64,000 bases of DNA, taken from positions 25,774-89,773 of the forward strand of contig NZ_LIPF01000017.1 in the NCBI RefSeq assembly GCF_001905385.1. The letters are read 5' to 3'. Below, piece by piece: positions 55,965-64,000 of the stretch. Made by a program: the position numbers and the translations under genes. The stretch is from Streptomyces sp. CB02414. Its GTDB lineage: Bacteria; Actinomycetota; Actinomycetes; Streptomycetales; Streptomycetaceae. Within the stretch, counting starts at the first letter, position 1. Every line of letters starts with the position of its first letter. The notes beneath the pieces were generated by a model, which was not told the DNA's origin, ran no database searches, and was given only the letters and a program-made list of their open reading frames with translations.

Positions 55965-57812
55965 GTGGGGGCCCGTAAGCCAACCGCCAACCGCAACACC
56001 CGGAAGACGACGACGCCGCGCCGCCAGGCCAAGGCGGCGGCCCCGCCGCCGAAGCCGGAGGCGCGGGACGACGGCGAGGCTCTGGCCGCGGACCTCCGTG
56101 ACCGCGCCGCCGACGTGATCGACAGCGCACGGTGGACCGGGGCTCAGGAAGCGGCGGTGCTGATCCAGGCCGCCAAGGAACAGGTCCAGCAGATCCGCCA
56201 CGCGGCAGCTGCCGACGCCAAGCGCGTCCTGGTGGAGGCCGCCGACGAAGCAGGGGAGCGGCTGCGTCGAGCCGAGGGCGACGCGGACACCATCCGCGCC
56301 GGTGCCCGTGGCGACGCGCAGACGATCCTCGAACAGGCTCGGCGCGACGCGGCCGCCGCGACCGAGGAGGTCATGGCGGCCGCCGAGGAACAGGCCAAGG
56401 GCTTGCTCGCCGATGCCGAGAAGCAGGTGAGCGTCGTGCTCGCCGAGGCGGAGGACCGGGCGAACGCCCTGGTGGACCTGCGCCGGACATCGGCGGAAGC
56501 CGCCTACCGCAAGGCCCTGGACGACGCTGCCCGCATCGTCGGTGAGGCGCAGGACCAGGCGGTAGAGATCAGGACGGCGCGGGCGGCACTCGACTCGGAG
56601 CTGGAGCTGGCCCGCCGGTCGGCCCGGCTCGACCTGGACGAGGAGCTGAACGCGCGCCGGGCGGAGATCGACGCCGAACTCACGGAGTACCGGGCGGAGG
56701 TCGAAGCCGCCCGGGCGGAGATCGAGACCCAGTTCCGTCAGCTCGGCGAACAGCACGAGCGGGAACGGCAGGCCCAGCGGGCTCGGCTCGCGGCCGAGTC
56801 CGAGGAGCTGCGCAGGGAGGCGGAGCGGGAAGCCCGGACCGCCGCCGGCGGGGTGCGCAAAGAGGCGGACGCCAAGCTCGCGGAAGCCAACCGTGAACTG
56901 GCGGCCGCCCGAGAGGCCCGGCGCGTCGCCGAGAAGCGCGCGGCCAGCCTCAAGCGGACCCGGAACCGGGCGGAGGTCGTCAAGCAAGGCAGCGTCTGGG
57001 TCGCCCTCGCGGCCGTGATCGTCCTCACCGCCTCCGGCGAGTGGGCCTTCGCCCGGATGGTCGGGCTGGGGGACACGCCGTTCGGAGACATGGGGTGGGC
57101 GCTGCCCCTCGGTCTCGACGTCTACGCGGTCACGGCCTTCCGCATGAAGCGGGACGTGCCCTACGCGCTCGGCCTGATGGCCGCCACCAACATCACGTAC
57201 CACGTGGCCGACATGACCGGCCACGGCGTGACGGTGGTCGACGGCACGCAGCACCCGAGTATCGGGCTCATCGTCGTCGCGGTCCTCGTCGTCGTCGCCA
57301 TCGTCTGGCGCGTCCACCGCCTCCTGGAGGACGACCACGAGGAGAAGGAGACGGCGCCCGCCGAGCCCACGGCGGGCACGACCGCCCCGTCCGCCGGACG
57401 GGGCGAGCCGGACCGTACGGCCATCCCCAACCCGGACCGTACGGGCGACCCGAACCTCGGCCGTACGGAGCCCCGTACGGAGCCCCGTGCGGAGCCCCGT
57501 ACGGAACCCGCCCGTACGGCCCGTACGGCAGACCGTACGGACGCAGACCGTACGGACCGTACGGCGGCCCGTACGGCGAAGACCCGTACGGGCCGTACGC
57601 CCGCGCCCCGTACGGGCGGCCGTACGGCGGCTGTCCGTACGGACGCCGAGGCGGTTCAGATCCTGCGGGGCCTGGACCGCGACGGCGACTACGTCACCGT
57701 CAACGCCGCCCGTACGGCCGTCGGCTGCAACCGCGACCGGGCCGTACGGCTGCTGGACGAAGCGGGGCTCCTGAGCCCTGCGGACCGAGAGAAGCACCTC
57801 GCCGCTCGCTGA
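55965..57812 (+). CDS. DUF2637 (SpdB-like) coiled-coil membrane protein
   Basis: A 615-residue protein. A basic N-terminus leads into a very long coiled coil (about residues 55-335, rich in A/E/R heptads). The DUF2637 membrane domain follows with four helices (VWVALAAVIVLTASGEWAFA; WALPLGLDVYAVTAF; YALGLMAATNITYHVADM; IGLIVVAVLVVVAIVW). A disordered tail with RT dipeptides precedes a C-terminal helix-turn-helix-like end (VTVNAARTAVGCNRDRAVRL). DUF2637/SpdB proteins accompany TraB and help plasmid spread through mycelium. GTG after GAGGAGG. Confidence 0.85.
   Translation: MGARKPTANRNTRKTTTPRRQAKAAAPPPKPEARDDGEALAADLRDRAADVIDSARWTGAQEAAVLIQAAKEQVQQIRHAAAADAKRVLVEAADEAGERLRRAEGDADTIRAGARGDAQTILEQARRDAAAATEEVMAAAEEQAKGLLADAEKQVSVVLAEAEDRANALVDLRRTSAEAAYRKALDDAARIVGEAQDQAVEIRTARAALDSELELARRSARLDLDEELNARRAEIDAELTEYRAEVEAARAEIETQFRQLGEQHERERQAQRARLAAESEELRREAEREARTAAGGVRKEADAKLAEANRELAAAREARRVAEKRAASLKRTRNRAEVVKQGSVWVALAAVIVLTASGEWAFARMVGLGDTPFGDMGWALPLGLDVYAVTAFRMKRDVPYALGLMAATNITYHVADMTGHGVTVVDGTQHPSIGLIVVAVLVVVAIVWRVHRLLEDDHEEKETAPAEPTAGTTAPSAGRGEPDRTAIPNPDRTGDPNLGRTEPRTEPRAEPRTEPARTARTADRTDADRTDRTAARTAKTRTGRTPAPRTGGRTAAVRTDAEAVQILRGLDRDGDYVTVNAARTAVGCNRDRAVRLLDEAGLLSPADREKHLAAR
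57412..57748. repeat. cluster of CCGTACGG octamers
   Basis: Seventeen exact copies of the palindrome CCGTACGG, plus two single-base variants, in about 340 bp, within the tail-coding part of the DUF2637 gene, where they encode Arg-Thr. Another copy is at 54977 in the leader. TraB translocases recognise clustered 8-bp repeats (clt/TRS), so this is a candidate transfer locus. Confidence 0.55.
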
Positions 57813-57897
57813 CCCGCGCGGCGCCGTACGTCGCGGGCTGGGCCCGCCACTGCCCCCGATAGTCGGCGGGCCCCTTCCCCCGAGAGGAGAACACCCC

Positions 57898-58455
57898 GTG
57901 CCCGAGATCGAGCACATCAACACCGAGGTCCTGAACCGGGTGCCGGCGGAGTTCCGGCCCCTGCTCAACCTGGACCACCTGACCACCTGGACGCTGGACC
58001 GGCAGCGCGAGCACAACGCCGACCACGGCGACTACGAGGCGGTCCGGGCTCTGTTCCAGACCGTCCTGCGCTCCCAGTACGTGGAGGGAGACGGCCGGTG
58101 GTCGGCCTGGCGCCGGGCCCGGAGGGTCGAAAAGCACCTGAACCGCATGGTCAAGGCATCGCGGGACGCGGCGCGGGGCGCGGAGGGACTGCGCACCGAG
58201 TACGCCGACCACGTCCGCACCGTTCAGGCCCTGCCTGGTCAGCGGGCGGCCAAGGCGAAGGCCAAGGCCGACCGGCGAGGCCAGGTGAACGCTTTCGCCA
58301 CGAAGTCGCTGAACAAGACGGTCGCCGCGATGGCGACCCGACCCGACGGCGACGAGGAGGCGAGCGAGGAAACCGCAGGTCAGAACGCCGCCAAGGGGTC
58401 CGGAGGTCGGACCGTCCGGGGCGTCAACGACCTGTTCGACCGCAAGGGAGCCTGA
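57898..58455 (+). CDS. hypothetical protein of spread/tra operon
   Basis: A 185-residue soluble helical protein from a GTG behind GAGAGGAG. Helices with aromatic positions (HNADHGDYEAVRALFQTVLR) precede a basic region (ARRVEKHLNRMVKASRDAAR; KAKAKADRRGQ). Nucleic-acid binding is possible. A GGGCCCGCC/GGCGGGCCC hairpin (57840-57873) lies just before it. Confidence 0.65.
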   Translation: MPEIEHINTEVLNRVPAEFRPLLNLDHLTTWTLDRQREHNADHGDYEAVRALFQTVLRSQYVEGDGRWSAWRRARRVEKHLNRMVKASRDAARGAEGLRTEYADHVRTVQALPGQRAAKAKAKADRRGQVNAFATKSLNKTVAAMATRPDGDEEASEETAGQNAAKGSGGRTVRGVNDLFDRKGA

Positions 58456-58458
58456 CCA

Positions 58459-58683
58459 GTGCAGCAGGTGCCCTCGACCTCCGAGGTTCGCCGGGCCCGC
58501 CGCGCCGCCCACTGGGCGGAGCGGCAGGCCCGGCAGGTCCAAGCGCGAGGCGACGCGGGTCTGGCCGACGCCTGGTGGGACCGGGCCCGCGCGCTCTGCA
58601 AGGCCGATCCGGAATTGTGGAACGACCTCGCGCGGACGCTGGAGAACTGGACCAGCCGTCACGACGGCAGTCACGGCGCGTAA
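58459..58683 (+). CDS. small hypothetical protein
   Basis: A 74-residue helical, basic protein (VRRARRAAHWAERQARQVQA) with tryptophan-containing C-terminus (DPELWNDLARTLENW). GTG start 3 bp after the previous stop, so co-translated. Function unknown. Confidence 0.6.
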   Translation: MQQVPSTSEVRRARRAAHWAERQARQVQARGDAGLADAWWDRARALCKADPELWNDLARTLENWTSRHDGSHGA

Positions 58684-58810
58684 GCGTCACCACCATCATC
58701 ACCCGGGGGCGGACCGGTTTTGGGGGGCCAAGGCGGGCGCGCGGGCGCACGGGCGCGCGGGCGCGCGAGGATCTCCCATCCGGTCACCCTCTGTCAACCC
58801 TGGAGAGCAC

Positions 58811-61201
58811 GTGGCTGATGACCCTCGGGACGACAACCGGAGCGACAACGTCGTCCGTTTCCGATCACGAGGAGGGGCCCCGCCGGGGCTCCCCCCGATC
58901 CCGGGCGCCCCTCCCCCGGCGCCTCCTGCCCCACCCGCCGAACCGGCGCCACCGGCCGCCGAGCCGGAGGCAGGCGGCGGCGACGGGATGATGGTCCCCA
59001 CCCGGCGGCGCCGGTCGGCGGCCGACTCCCTGGCCGACCTCACCCCGGCACTCCCGCCGACCCCCGCCTCGACTGGCGCGGCGGGCACCGTCGCTCTCCG
59101 CTCGGAGGGGACGACGCCCGCCCGCCGGGACGACGGGGACGCAGAGGCGGACGGTCCCGGCGTCGCCGCTCTCGGTCTCGCGGCGACCCTGGCCATCGCG
59201 CTGGCCGCCCTCCGGGGCACTGCGACGGCGCTGACGGACTGGCGCCAGCGGCGCCAGGAGCGCGCGGAGGAGCTGGCCCCGCTGCGCGAGGCCCGCCTCA
59301 AGCACCAACTTGCGGGCGAAGAGGCCGCCGCCAAGCACTCCCTCGCCATGCAGGGCATCGGCGACAAGGCGGCGCAGAAGCGCGGCAAGTCCATCCCCTC
59401 CAGCCAGGACTTCGGCCGCAAGTCGCTGGGGGGCGGCCGCGGCTCCCTCATGGGAGGCGGCGGCAAGGGCAGCGGACCCGGCGGCAAGGGTGCCGGCGGG
59501 ACCGGGCCCGGCCGCAGCGGCAAGGGGGGGGCCGGCAGCGGGCTGACGCCGAGCAGCAAGAAGACCTCGCCGAAGACATCCAACGGGCTCGGGTCGGTCG
59601 GCACCAAAGGCAAGGACGGCTCGAAGTCACCGGGCTCGGGCTCCGGGAAGAACGGATCGTCCGGGAAGAACGGCGGCTCGGGGTCGGGGATCAAGTCGCC
59701 CTCGGGTGGCAAGTCCCCCAGCTCGAAGTCCAGCCCAGCGCTGGAGCGGGCCCGCGGCCGCCAGGAACGGGCCGCCACACGGCAGGGCGCCAAGATTCAG
59801 CGGCGCGCGGACCGGCAGGCGGCCCGGGCGGAGAACCGGGCCAAGGACCGCGACGCAGCCCGTGACCGTAAGACCCGCGGGGCCGACGCCCGGCAGGACA
59901 CCAAGGACCGGGTCCGCAATGCGAGGGCCGACGCGAAACAGGCCCGCAAGGAGCAGGTGCGGCAGGACCGGTTCGAGGCCAAGCAGAAGGCGCGCAAGGC
60001 CCGGGCCAAGGCCCGCCGGAAGAAGAAGGAGACGGCGGCCGCCGCCGACGCGGACCGCACGACGCTGTGGCAGGCCACGAAGAAGGAGGCCCGGCGCCGA
60101 CTGAAGAAGCGGCGGAAGAACCTCGCCCCGCCCGTGCTGACCACGGTCAAGCGCAAGAAGTCGAAGAAGAAGGGAGGCAAGAGCGGCGGCTCCGCACCGG
60201 CCGGGCCGAAGGTCGACCTGACCAAGAAGCCGAAGCCCAAGCCGGGGTCCGCCCCCAAGGTCGACCTCACGAAGAAGCCGAAGCCCGCCGGCGGTTCCGC
60301 CACGGGCACCGGCCCGAAGGTCGACCTGACCAAGAAACCGAAACCGAAGCCCGGCGGCACGAAGGGCTCCGGGCCCGGCAGGAAGAAGAAGGTCCGGGTG
60401 AAGTCGAAGAAGAGGCGCGGCTCCGCCACGGGCACCGGCCCCGCCGACCGGCGCAAGGCCAACCGCAAGGAGCGGGCCCGCCGCGCGAGCGAACGGGCCC
60501 GGACCAAGGCGGAGGACACCGCCGACTCCGCCGGAAGCGGCTGGGAGTTCTACACCCCGCCGCCGCGCGGGGAACGGCGCAGCGCCTACGACTCCATGCG
60601 GGACACCGACCCGCAGCAACAGGAGGTGTGGAAGGCGGAGCAGGTCTTCCCGCCCGGCTACCAGGCCTCCTCGCGCGAGCCCCTGACCACCGGGGCCCGC
60701 GGCCTCCCCGCCGGAAACGGCAGCCCCACCACGACCACGAAGGAGGCGCACGTGGGCAACTCGCCCGCCGTGCAGACCGGAGCCGTCACGACCGCGATGG
60801 ACGACGGCATCAACCCCGAGCACGCCACGGAAGTGACGCTCGATGACGTCGTGGACTTCCTGGACGAGGTGGTCTCGGAGGCCTTCGCCGCCCACGACGA
60901 ATGCCTCCAGCTCGCCGCAAAGGCCAAGGAGCTGATGTACGCGCTGGACGAGGTGGCCGCCCGGCTGGCCGCCAAGCACAACATCATCGGCACCATCACC
61001 GCCTGGGCGATGCGCAAGCTCGCCGAGTCGATGGAGGTCCTCTCCCGCAAGGCCGAGGAGATGTCCACCAAGTCGCTCCACGCGGCCGAGACCTGCGAGA
61101 CCGCGAAGACCGAGCTGGACGACGCGTACCGGCCGCTCACCCAGGCGACCGCGGACGCGGGCCTTCGCACCCCGTCCGCCCGCGTGCACAACGAGAACTA
61201 G
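58811..61201 (+). CDS. large lysine-rich spread-type protein
   Basis: A 796-residue protein from a GTG. Proline-rich N-terminus, one hydrophobic segment (VAALGLAATLAIALAALRG, about residues 118-138), a Gly/Ser/Lys low-complexity region, an extended highly basic region (about residues 300-540) with three near-copies of PKVDLTKKPKPKPG, and a helical C-terminal domain (about residues 650-780; VDFLDEVVSEAFAAHDECLQ). The basic part should bind DNA strongly. It may be the DNA-gathering partner of TraB. No family is recognised. Confidence 0.7.
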   Translation: MADDPRDDNRSDNVVRFRSRGGAPPGLPPIPGAPPPAPPAPPAEPAPPAAEPEAGGGDGMMVPTRRRRSAADSLADLTPALPPTPASTGAAGTVALRSEGTTPARRDDGDAEADGPGVAALGLAATLAIALAALRGTATALTDWRQRRQERAEELAPLREARLKHQLAGEEAAAKHSLAMQGIGDKAAQKRGKSIPSSQDFGRKSLGGGRGSLMGGGGKGSGPGGKGAGGTGPGRSGKGGAGSGLTPSSKKTSPKTSNGLGSVGTKGKDGSKSPGSGSGKNGSSGKNGGSGSGIKSPSGGKSPSSKSSPALERARGRQERAATRQGAKIQRRADRQAARAENRAKDRDAARDRKTRGADARQDTKDRVRNARADAKQARKEQVRQDRFEAKQKARKARAKARRKKKETAAAADADRTTLWQATKKEARRRLKKRRKNLAPPVLTTVKRKKSKKKGGKSGGSAPAGPKVDLTKKPKPKPGSAPKVDLTKKPKPAGGSATGTGPKVDLTKKPKPKPGGTKGSGPGRKKKVRVKSKKRRGSATGTGPADRRKANRKERARRASERARTKAEDTADSAGSGWEFYTPPPRGERRSAYDSMRDTDPQQQEVWKAEQVFPPGYQASSREPLTTGARGLPAGNGSPTTTTKEAHVGNSPAVQTGAVTTAMDDGINPEHATEVTLDDVVDFLDEVVSEAFAAHDECLQLAAKAKELMYALDEVAARLAAKHNIIGTITAWAMRKLAESMEVLSRKAEEMSTKSLHAAETCETAKTELDDAYRPLTQATADAGLRTPSARVHNEN

Positions 61202-61210
61202 GAGGCCCCC

Positions 61211-61690
61211 GTGTCCGGAGAAATCGTGCCCGGCCAGGTCGTATCCGGGGAGATCGTCCCCCGCGAGAGCTACGTTCCCGCGGTCCCCGACAGCGGCGAC
61301 AACCTCCCGGCGATCCCCGACAGCAACCTGGGCTTCCTCAGCCTTGGTCTTGCCGTCACCACGCTCGCCGCGCGGGCACTGCTGCTCAAAGAGAAGATCT
61401 GGGCTCTCCAGGTGCTCTTTCGCCGCAACGCCGATAAGGCGAGCAACATGTCGGAGATGTGTGACGCGGCGGAAGTCGAGCCGCGATTCACCGCTCTCAT
61501 CATGGAAGGCGCCACCTCGCTGCGGGAAGTCGCCGAAGCCTCGGGCGACTTGGTGAACGCCGCCGACGAGATGCAGGTGAACGCTCAGGGCTTCAAGGAC
61601 GCCCACCAGGGCGAATACGGCGGGATCTACGAGGCCGTGCAGTCCATGGGCGTGCAGCAGCCCAAGCCCGGATTCAACGAAGTCAAGTAA
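61211..61690 (+). CDS. small membrane protein of tra operon
   Basis: A 159-residue protein from a GTG with GGAGG five bases upstream. The N-terminus repeats GEIVPGQVVSGEIVPR. One membrane helix (LGFLSLGLAVTTLAARALLL) is followed by a helical domain (MEGATSLREVAEASGDLVNA) similar in pattern to the C-terminal domain of the preceding large protein. It is likely a Spd-type partner of TraB. Confidence 0.65.
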   Translation: MSGEIVPGQVVSGEIVPRESYVPAVPDSGDNLPAIPDSNLGFLSLGLAVTTLAARALLLKEKIWALQVLFRRNADKASNMSEMCDAAEVEPRFTALIMEGATSLREVAEASGDLVNAADEMQVNAQGFKDAHQGEYGGIYEAVQSMGVQQPKPGFNEVK

Positions 61691-61740
61691 CCGAATAACC
61701 GCCCCCGGCCGCGAAAGCGCCGGGGCGGAAAGCCCTCACG

Positions 61741-61774
61741 GGAGGGGCCCCGGCTAATTCGCCGGGGCCCCTCC
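61741..61774. terminator. terminator/attenuator before the TraB-like gene
   Basis: A perfect 14-bp stem (GGAGGGGCCCCGGC/GCCGGGGCCCCTCC) with the loop TAATTC, followed by a pyrimidine tract. It precedes the TraB-like start by 23 bp, so read-through would control TraB dosage. Confidence 0.75.
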
Positions 61775-61797
61775 CCTTCTTTCCTCCCGGAGGGGAA

Positions 61798-64000
61798 ATG
61801 ACGATGACGACGACCGACGTCGTGAAAGCCGATGCCGCCGCCGGTGAGCGGGGGCTGACACGCAAGACCGCCCGCCGCCTCGCCTGGGCGGAGCGCACCG
61901 TGTACGCCGCCGCCGGCACCTGGGCCGCCATCGGCCCGCAGATGGACGTGCCGTGGTGGGCGCACGGCGCATCCCTGGCGACCGGTGCCCTCACCGGTGT
62001 CGTTCTGTGGAAGCGAAGCGACACCGACGACTGGACGCGGCGGCTCGCCTCGTCCCTGCGGTCCCTGCCCGTACTCGGCTGGACCGCCGCCTACACCGGC
62101 GGCCTCCTGGTCCCCGTCTTCGACTACCCCAACGGGTGGCCGCTGCTGGGAGCGGCCGCCTGGACGGCCGTGATGATCCCCATGACGCCCTGGACGCGGT
62201 CCAAGGGCCTGAAGCGGGCCGTCGACAACCTTCCGGTCCTCGCGGGTGAGCCGCAGATCGTGGACGCGGAGCCGGTCACCTTCGCGGACCACATGCGGGC
62301 CCTGTGGAACCAGTCGCAGGCCACCGGGGAGACCACCCTGGAGGGCATCCGCCAGTACGACCCCAACGAGCCGGACTTCGAGGCGATCGTCCTGGCCCCC
62401 GCCGGCCACACCGTGCCGCGCACGCTGGACGAGCGGGCCATCGCCGGAGTCTTCGACGTCCCGGTCGACGCGGTCCGCACCGCGGCGGTCGACGGGTACG
62501 GCCCGGGCCGCCTCGCCATCCAGGTCGCCCCCCGCCTCGCCGAGGCCCGGCGCGTACAGGAAGCCCTGGAGGTGGAAGCCGAGGACCCGGGCGCCGCCCT
62601 GGAACGCATCTGGGCCGAACACGTCAACAACACCGGCGGCGCCGCCCCCGGCGTCGACCTGGTCGCATACGCGATCGGAGAGGACCAGATCCGGCTACGG
62701 ATCGCCGCCCCGCGCGGCAAGACGCTGCGGGTCAACCACGAGGCCCTGTGCTCCGCGCTCGGCATTGACGACATCTCCCGCCTCGTCATGGAAGGCGCGG
62801 GCCCGCGCGAAGCGGTCGTCTACATCTACCGGGCCAACCCCCTCCTCCACGTCAGGCCCCCCACGAAGGAAGACCTGACGATGGACGACCGCGGCCGCAT
62901 CTCCATCGGCGTCGCCCACGACGGCACGGTCGCCCGCATCCAACTGTTCAACTACGACACGGGCCGCGCACAGCACGGCATCACCGCCGGGACCACCGGC
63001 GCGGGCAAGTCCGGCCTGATGCGCCTCTTCGGCGCCGCACAGCGCATCTCGGGCGTCATCTCCTGGATGGCCGACGTCCAGGGCGGCATGTCGATGCCCG
63101 AGATGGAGGGCCGCATCGACTGGTTCGCCAAGGGCCCCGAAGAGACGATGCAGCAGCTCCGCGCCCTGCACGCGGTCAAGCGGTACCGCGAAGCCCACAG
63201 CAACGGCCGGGGCGACTTCGACTTCAACGGCCCGTGGCGCCTGATCCAGTGGACCGGCGACGAGATCAACCGCCTCCTGTCCTCCCTGGACCAGGACGTC
63301 CGCAAGGAAGCCGCCTGGATGATCGGCGACCTTCAGAAGACGGGCCAGAAAGTCGGCATCGGCATCGACCTCGCAGTCCAGTCACTCCACCTCAAGGAAC
63401 TCGGCGACAACCACGAGATCCGCGAGAAGGGCAAGGAAGGCCACGTCTTCCTGCTCCGCACCGCCTCCTCCTCCACTCAGGGCATGGGCCTGGACGGCAT
63501 CGCCCCGATCGGCGCCCACATCTCCCCCATCCCGGAGCGGATCTACGAGGGCGCGGGCGCCAAGGAGCTGTTCGAGGGCACCGCCAACACCGAGGGCGTA
63601 CCGACCCCCGGCATGGGCTGGCTGATCACCGAGGGCAAGGCCATCTTGTTCCGGACCTTCGTCCTGAAGAAGGTCAACGGCCTCTACCCCCAGCTCCAGG
63701 AACTGATGGACGGTCACCCCATGCCCACCCTCACCGAGGGTGAAGCCCGAGCCGCCGGCGCCGCGTACGCCCACCGGGGTACCGCCGCCGCCAAGGAGGC
63801 AGGAAAGGCCGCAGACGGCCCGTCACGGCCCCCGCAGGGCACCGTCGGCAGCGGCGGCCCCGACGGCGAGCCGGGGCCCTCCACGGGCTTCCTGGGGGGC
63901 GACAGCAAGGGCAAGAAGCGGGACGCCGAGGAACTCCCCGAAGCGCCGTCGCCCATGGCGGCCGCCAAGGCGAAGGCCCCCACGATCCGCGAGCGGATTC
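61798..64000 (+). CDS. FtsK/TraB-like DNA translocase (partial, runs off the end)
   Basis: At least 734 residues from the ATG at 61798. Three to four N-terminal membrane helices (about residues 38-140; WWAHGASLATGALTGVVLW, VLGWTAAYTGGLLVPVF) precede the motor domain with Walker A AGTTGAGKSGLM near residue 400, a Walker B-like IQWTGDEINRLL near residue 485 and FtsK-type EKGKEGHVFLLRT. A Gly/Pro-rich linker follows. TraB proteins move double-stranded plasmid DNA between hyphae without a relaxase. The C-terminal DNA-recognition end lies outside the window. Confidence 0.88.
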   Translation, partial: MTMTTTDVVKADAAAGERGLTRKTARRLAWAERTVYAAAGTWAAIGPQMDVPWWAHGASLATGALTGVVLWKRSDTDDWTRRLASSLRSLPVLGWTAAYTGGLLVPVFDYPNGWPLLGAAAWTAVMIPMTPWTRSKGLKRAVDNLPVLAGEPQIVDAEPVTFADHMRALWNQSQATGETTLEGIRQYDPNEPDFEAIVLAPAGHTVPRTLDERAIAGVFDVPVDAVRTAAVDGYGPGRLAIQVAPRLAEARRVQEALEVEAEDPGAALERIWAEHVNNTGGAAPGVDLVAYAIGEDQIRLRIAAPRGKTLRVNHEALCSALGIDDISRLVMEGAGPREAVVYIYRANPLLHVRPPTKEDLTMDDRGRISIGVAHDGTVARIQLFNYDTGRAQHGITAGTTGAGKSGLMRLFGAAQRISGVISWMADVQGGMSMPEMEGRIDWFAKGPEETMQQLRALHAVKRYREAHSNGRGDFDFNGPWRLIQWTGDEINRLLSSLDQDVRKEAAWMIGDLQKTGQKVGIGIDLAVQSLHLKELGDNHEIREKGKEGHVFLLRTASSSTQGMGLDGIAPIGAHISPIPERIYEGAGAKELFEGTANTEGVPTPGMGWLITEGKAILFRTFVLKKVNGLYPQLQELMDGHPMPTLTEGEARAAGAAYAHRGTAAAKEAGKAADGPSRPPQGTVGSGGPDGEPGPSTGFLGGDSKGKKRDAEELPEAPSPMAAAKAKAPTIRERI

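Overview
This is high-GC actinobacterial DNA. Third positions are strongly G/C, GTG starts are frequent, stop and start codons overlap (ATGA/GTGA), and many proteins belong to Streptomyces-type families (DUF6233, DUF4913, DUF6248, SCO6880, DUF2637). The window reads as most of a large conjugative Streptomyces plasmid or plasmid-like integrative element. I see no rRNA operon, no intact tRNA and no chromosomal housekeeping operon. The right end is cut inside a transfer gene.

Layout. (1) 1-8.2 kb is accessory DNA: a MITE-like inverted repeat, a secreted protein, a pentapeptide-type repeat protein between inverted repeats that look like IS21-type ends, an ATP-dependent DNA ligase, a decayed type I-E CRISPR array without cas genes, and a zinc-ribbon/DnaQ-exonuclease fusion. 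(2) 8.4-12.3 kb is a leftward chain of six tightly coupled genes ending in a tyrosine recombinase. (3) 12.5-21 kb is mostly rightward: a DUF6884-like protein, small zinc-finger proteins, a polynucleotide-kinase-like P-loop protein, a zinc-finger/NUDIX fusion and a SprT-like peptidase. (4) 21-35 kb is a relaxase-type conjugation module: VirD4/TraG coupling ATPase, VirB4-like ATPase, SCO6880 protein, TrbL/VirB6-like channel, VirB8-like protein, pilin-sized membrane protein, lytic transglycosylase-NlpC/P60 enzyme, relaxase, MobC-like partner, and an oriT-like inverted-repeat region near 35.05-35.11 kb. (5) 36-49.7 kb is a leftward block with an anti-sigma-like ATPase, an XRE regulator, a solitary C5 cytosine methyltransferase, a PAPS-reductase-like protein and many unknowns. 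Between 38 and 48.5 kb it carries three near-identical promoters, ten copies of a hairpin leader with an invariant loop, and two copies of a 175-nt folded element with compensatory changes. (6) 49.7-52.5 kb is the probable replication locus: a DnaB helicase and a replication-initiator-like gene that contains iteron-like palindromes. (7) 53.1-64 kb is a GntR regulator with clustered operators facing a structured leader and a rightward operon of spread-type genes ending in an FtsK/TraB-like DNA translocase, which is the double-strand transfer system typical of Streptomyces.

Two points stand out. The element carries two mechanistically different DNA-transfer systems, a relaxase/T4SS module and a TraB/FtsK module. 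The gene block beside the presumed oriT is organised like a leading region or anti-defence island: all genes point toward oriT, promoters and leaders are shared, a solitary methyltransferase is present, and a duplicated, covarying hairpin is rich in GNA triloops. That block is my best candidate for an undescribed system. Its proposed function is inference; the repeats, pairing and covariation are directly visible.
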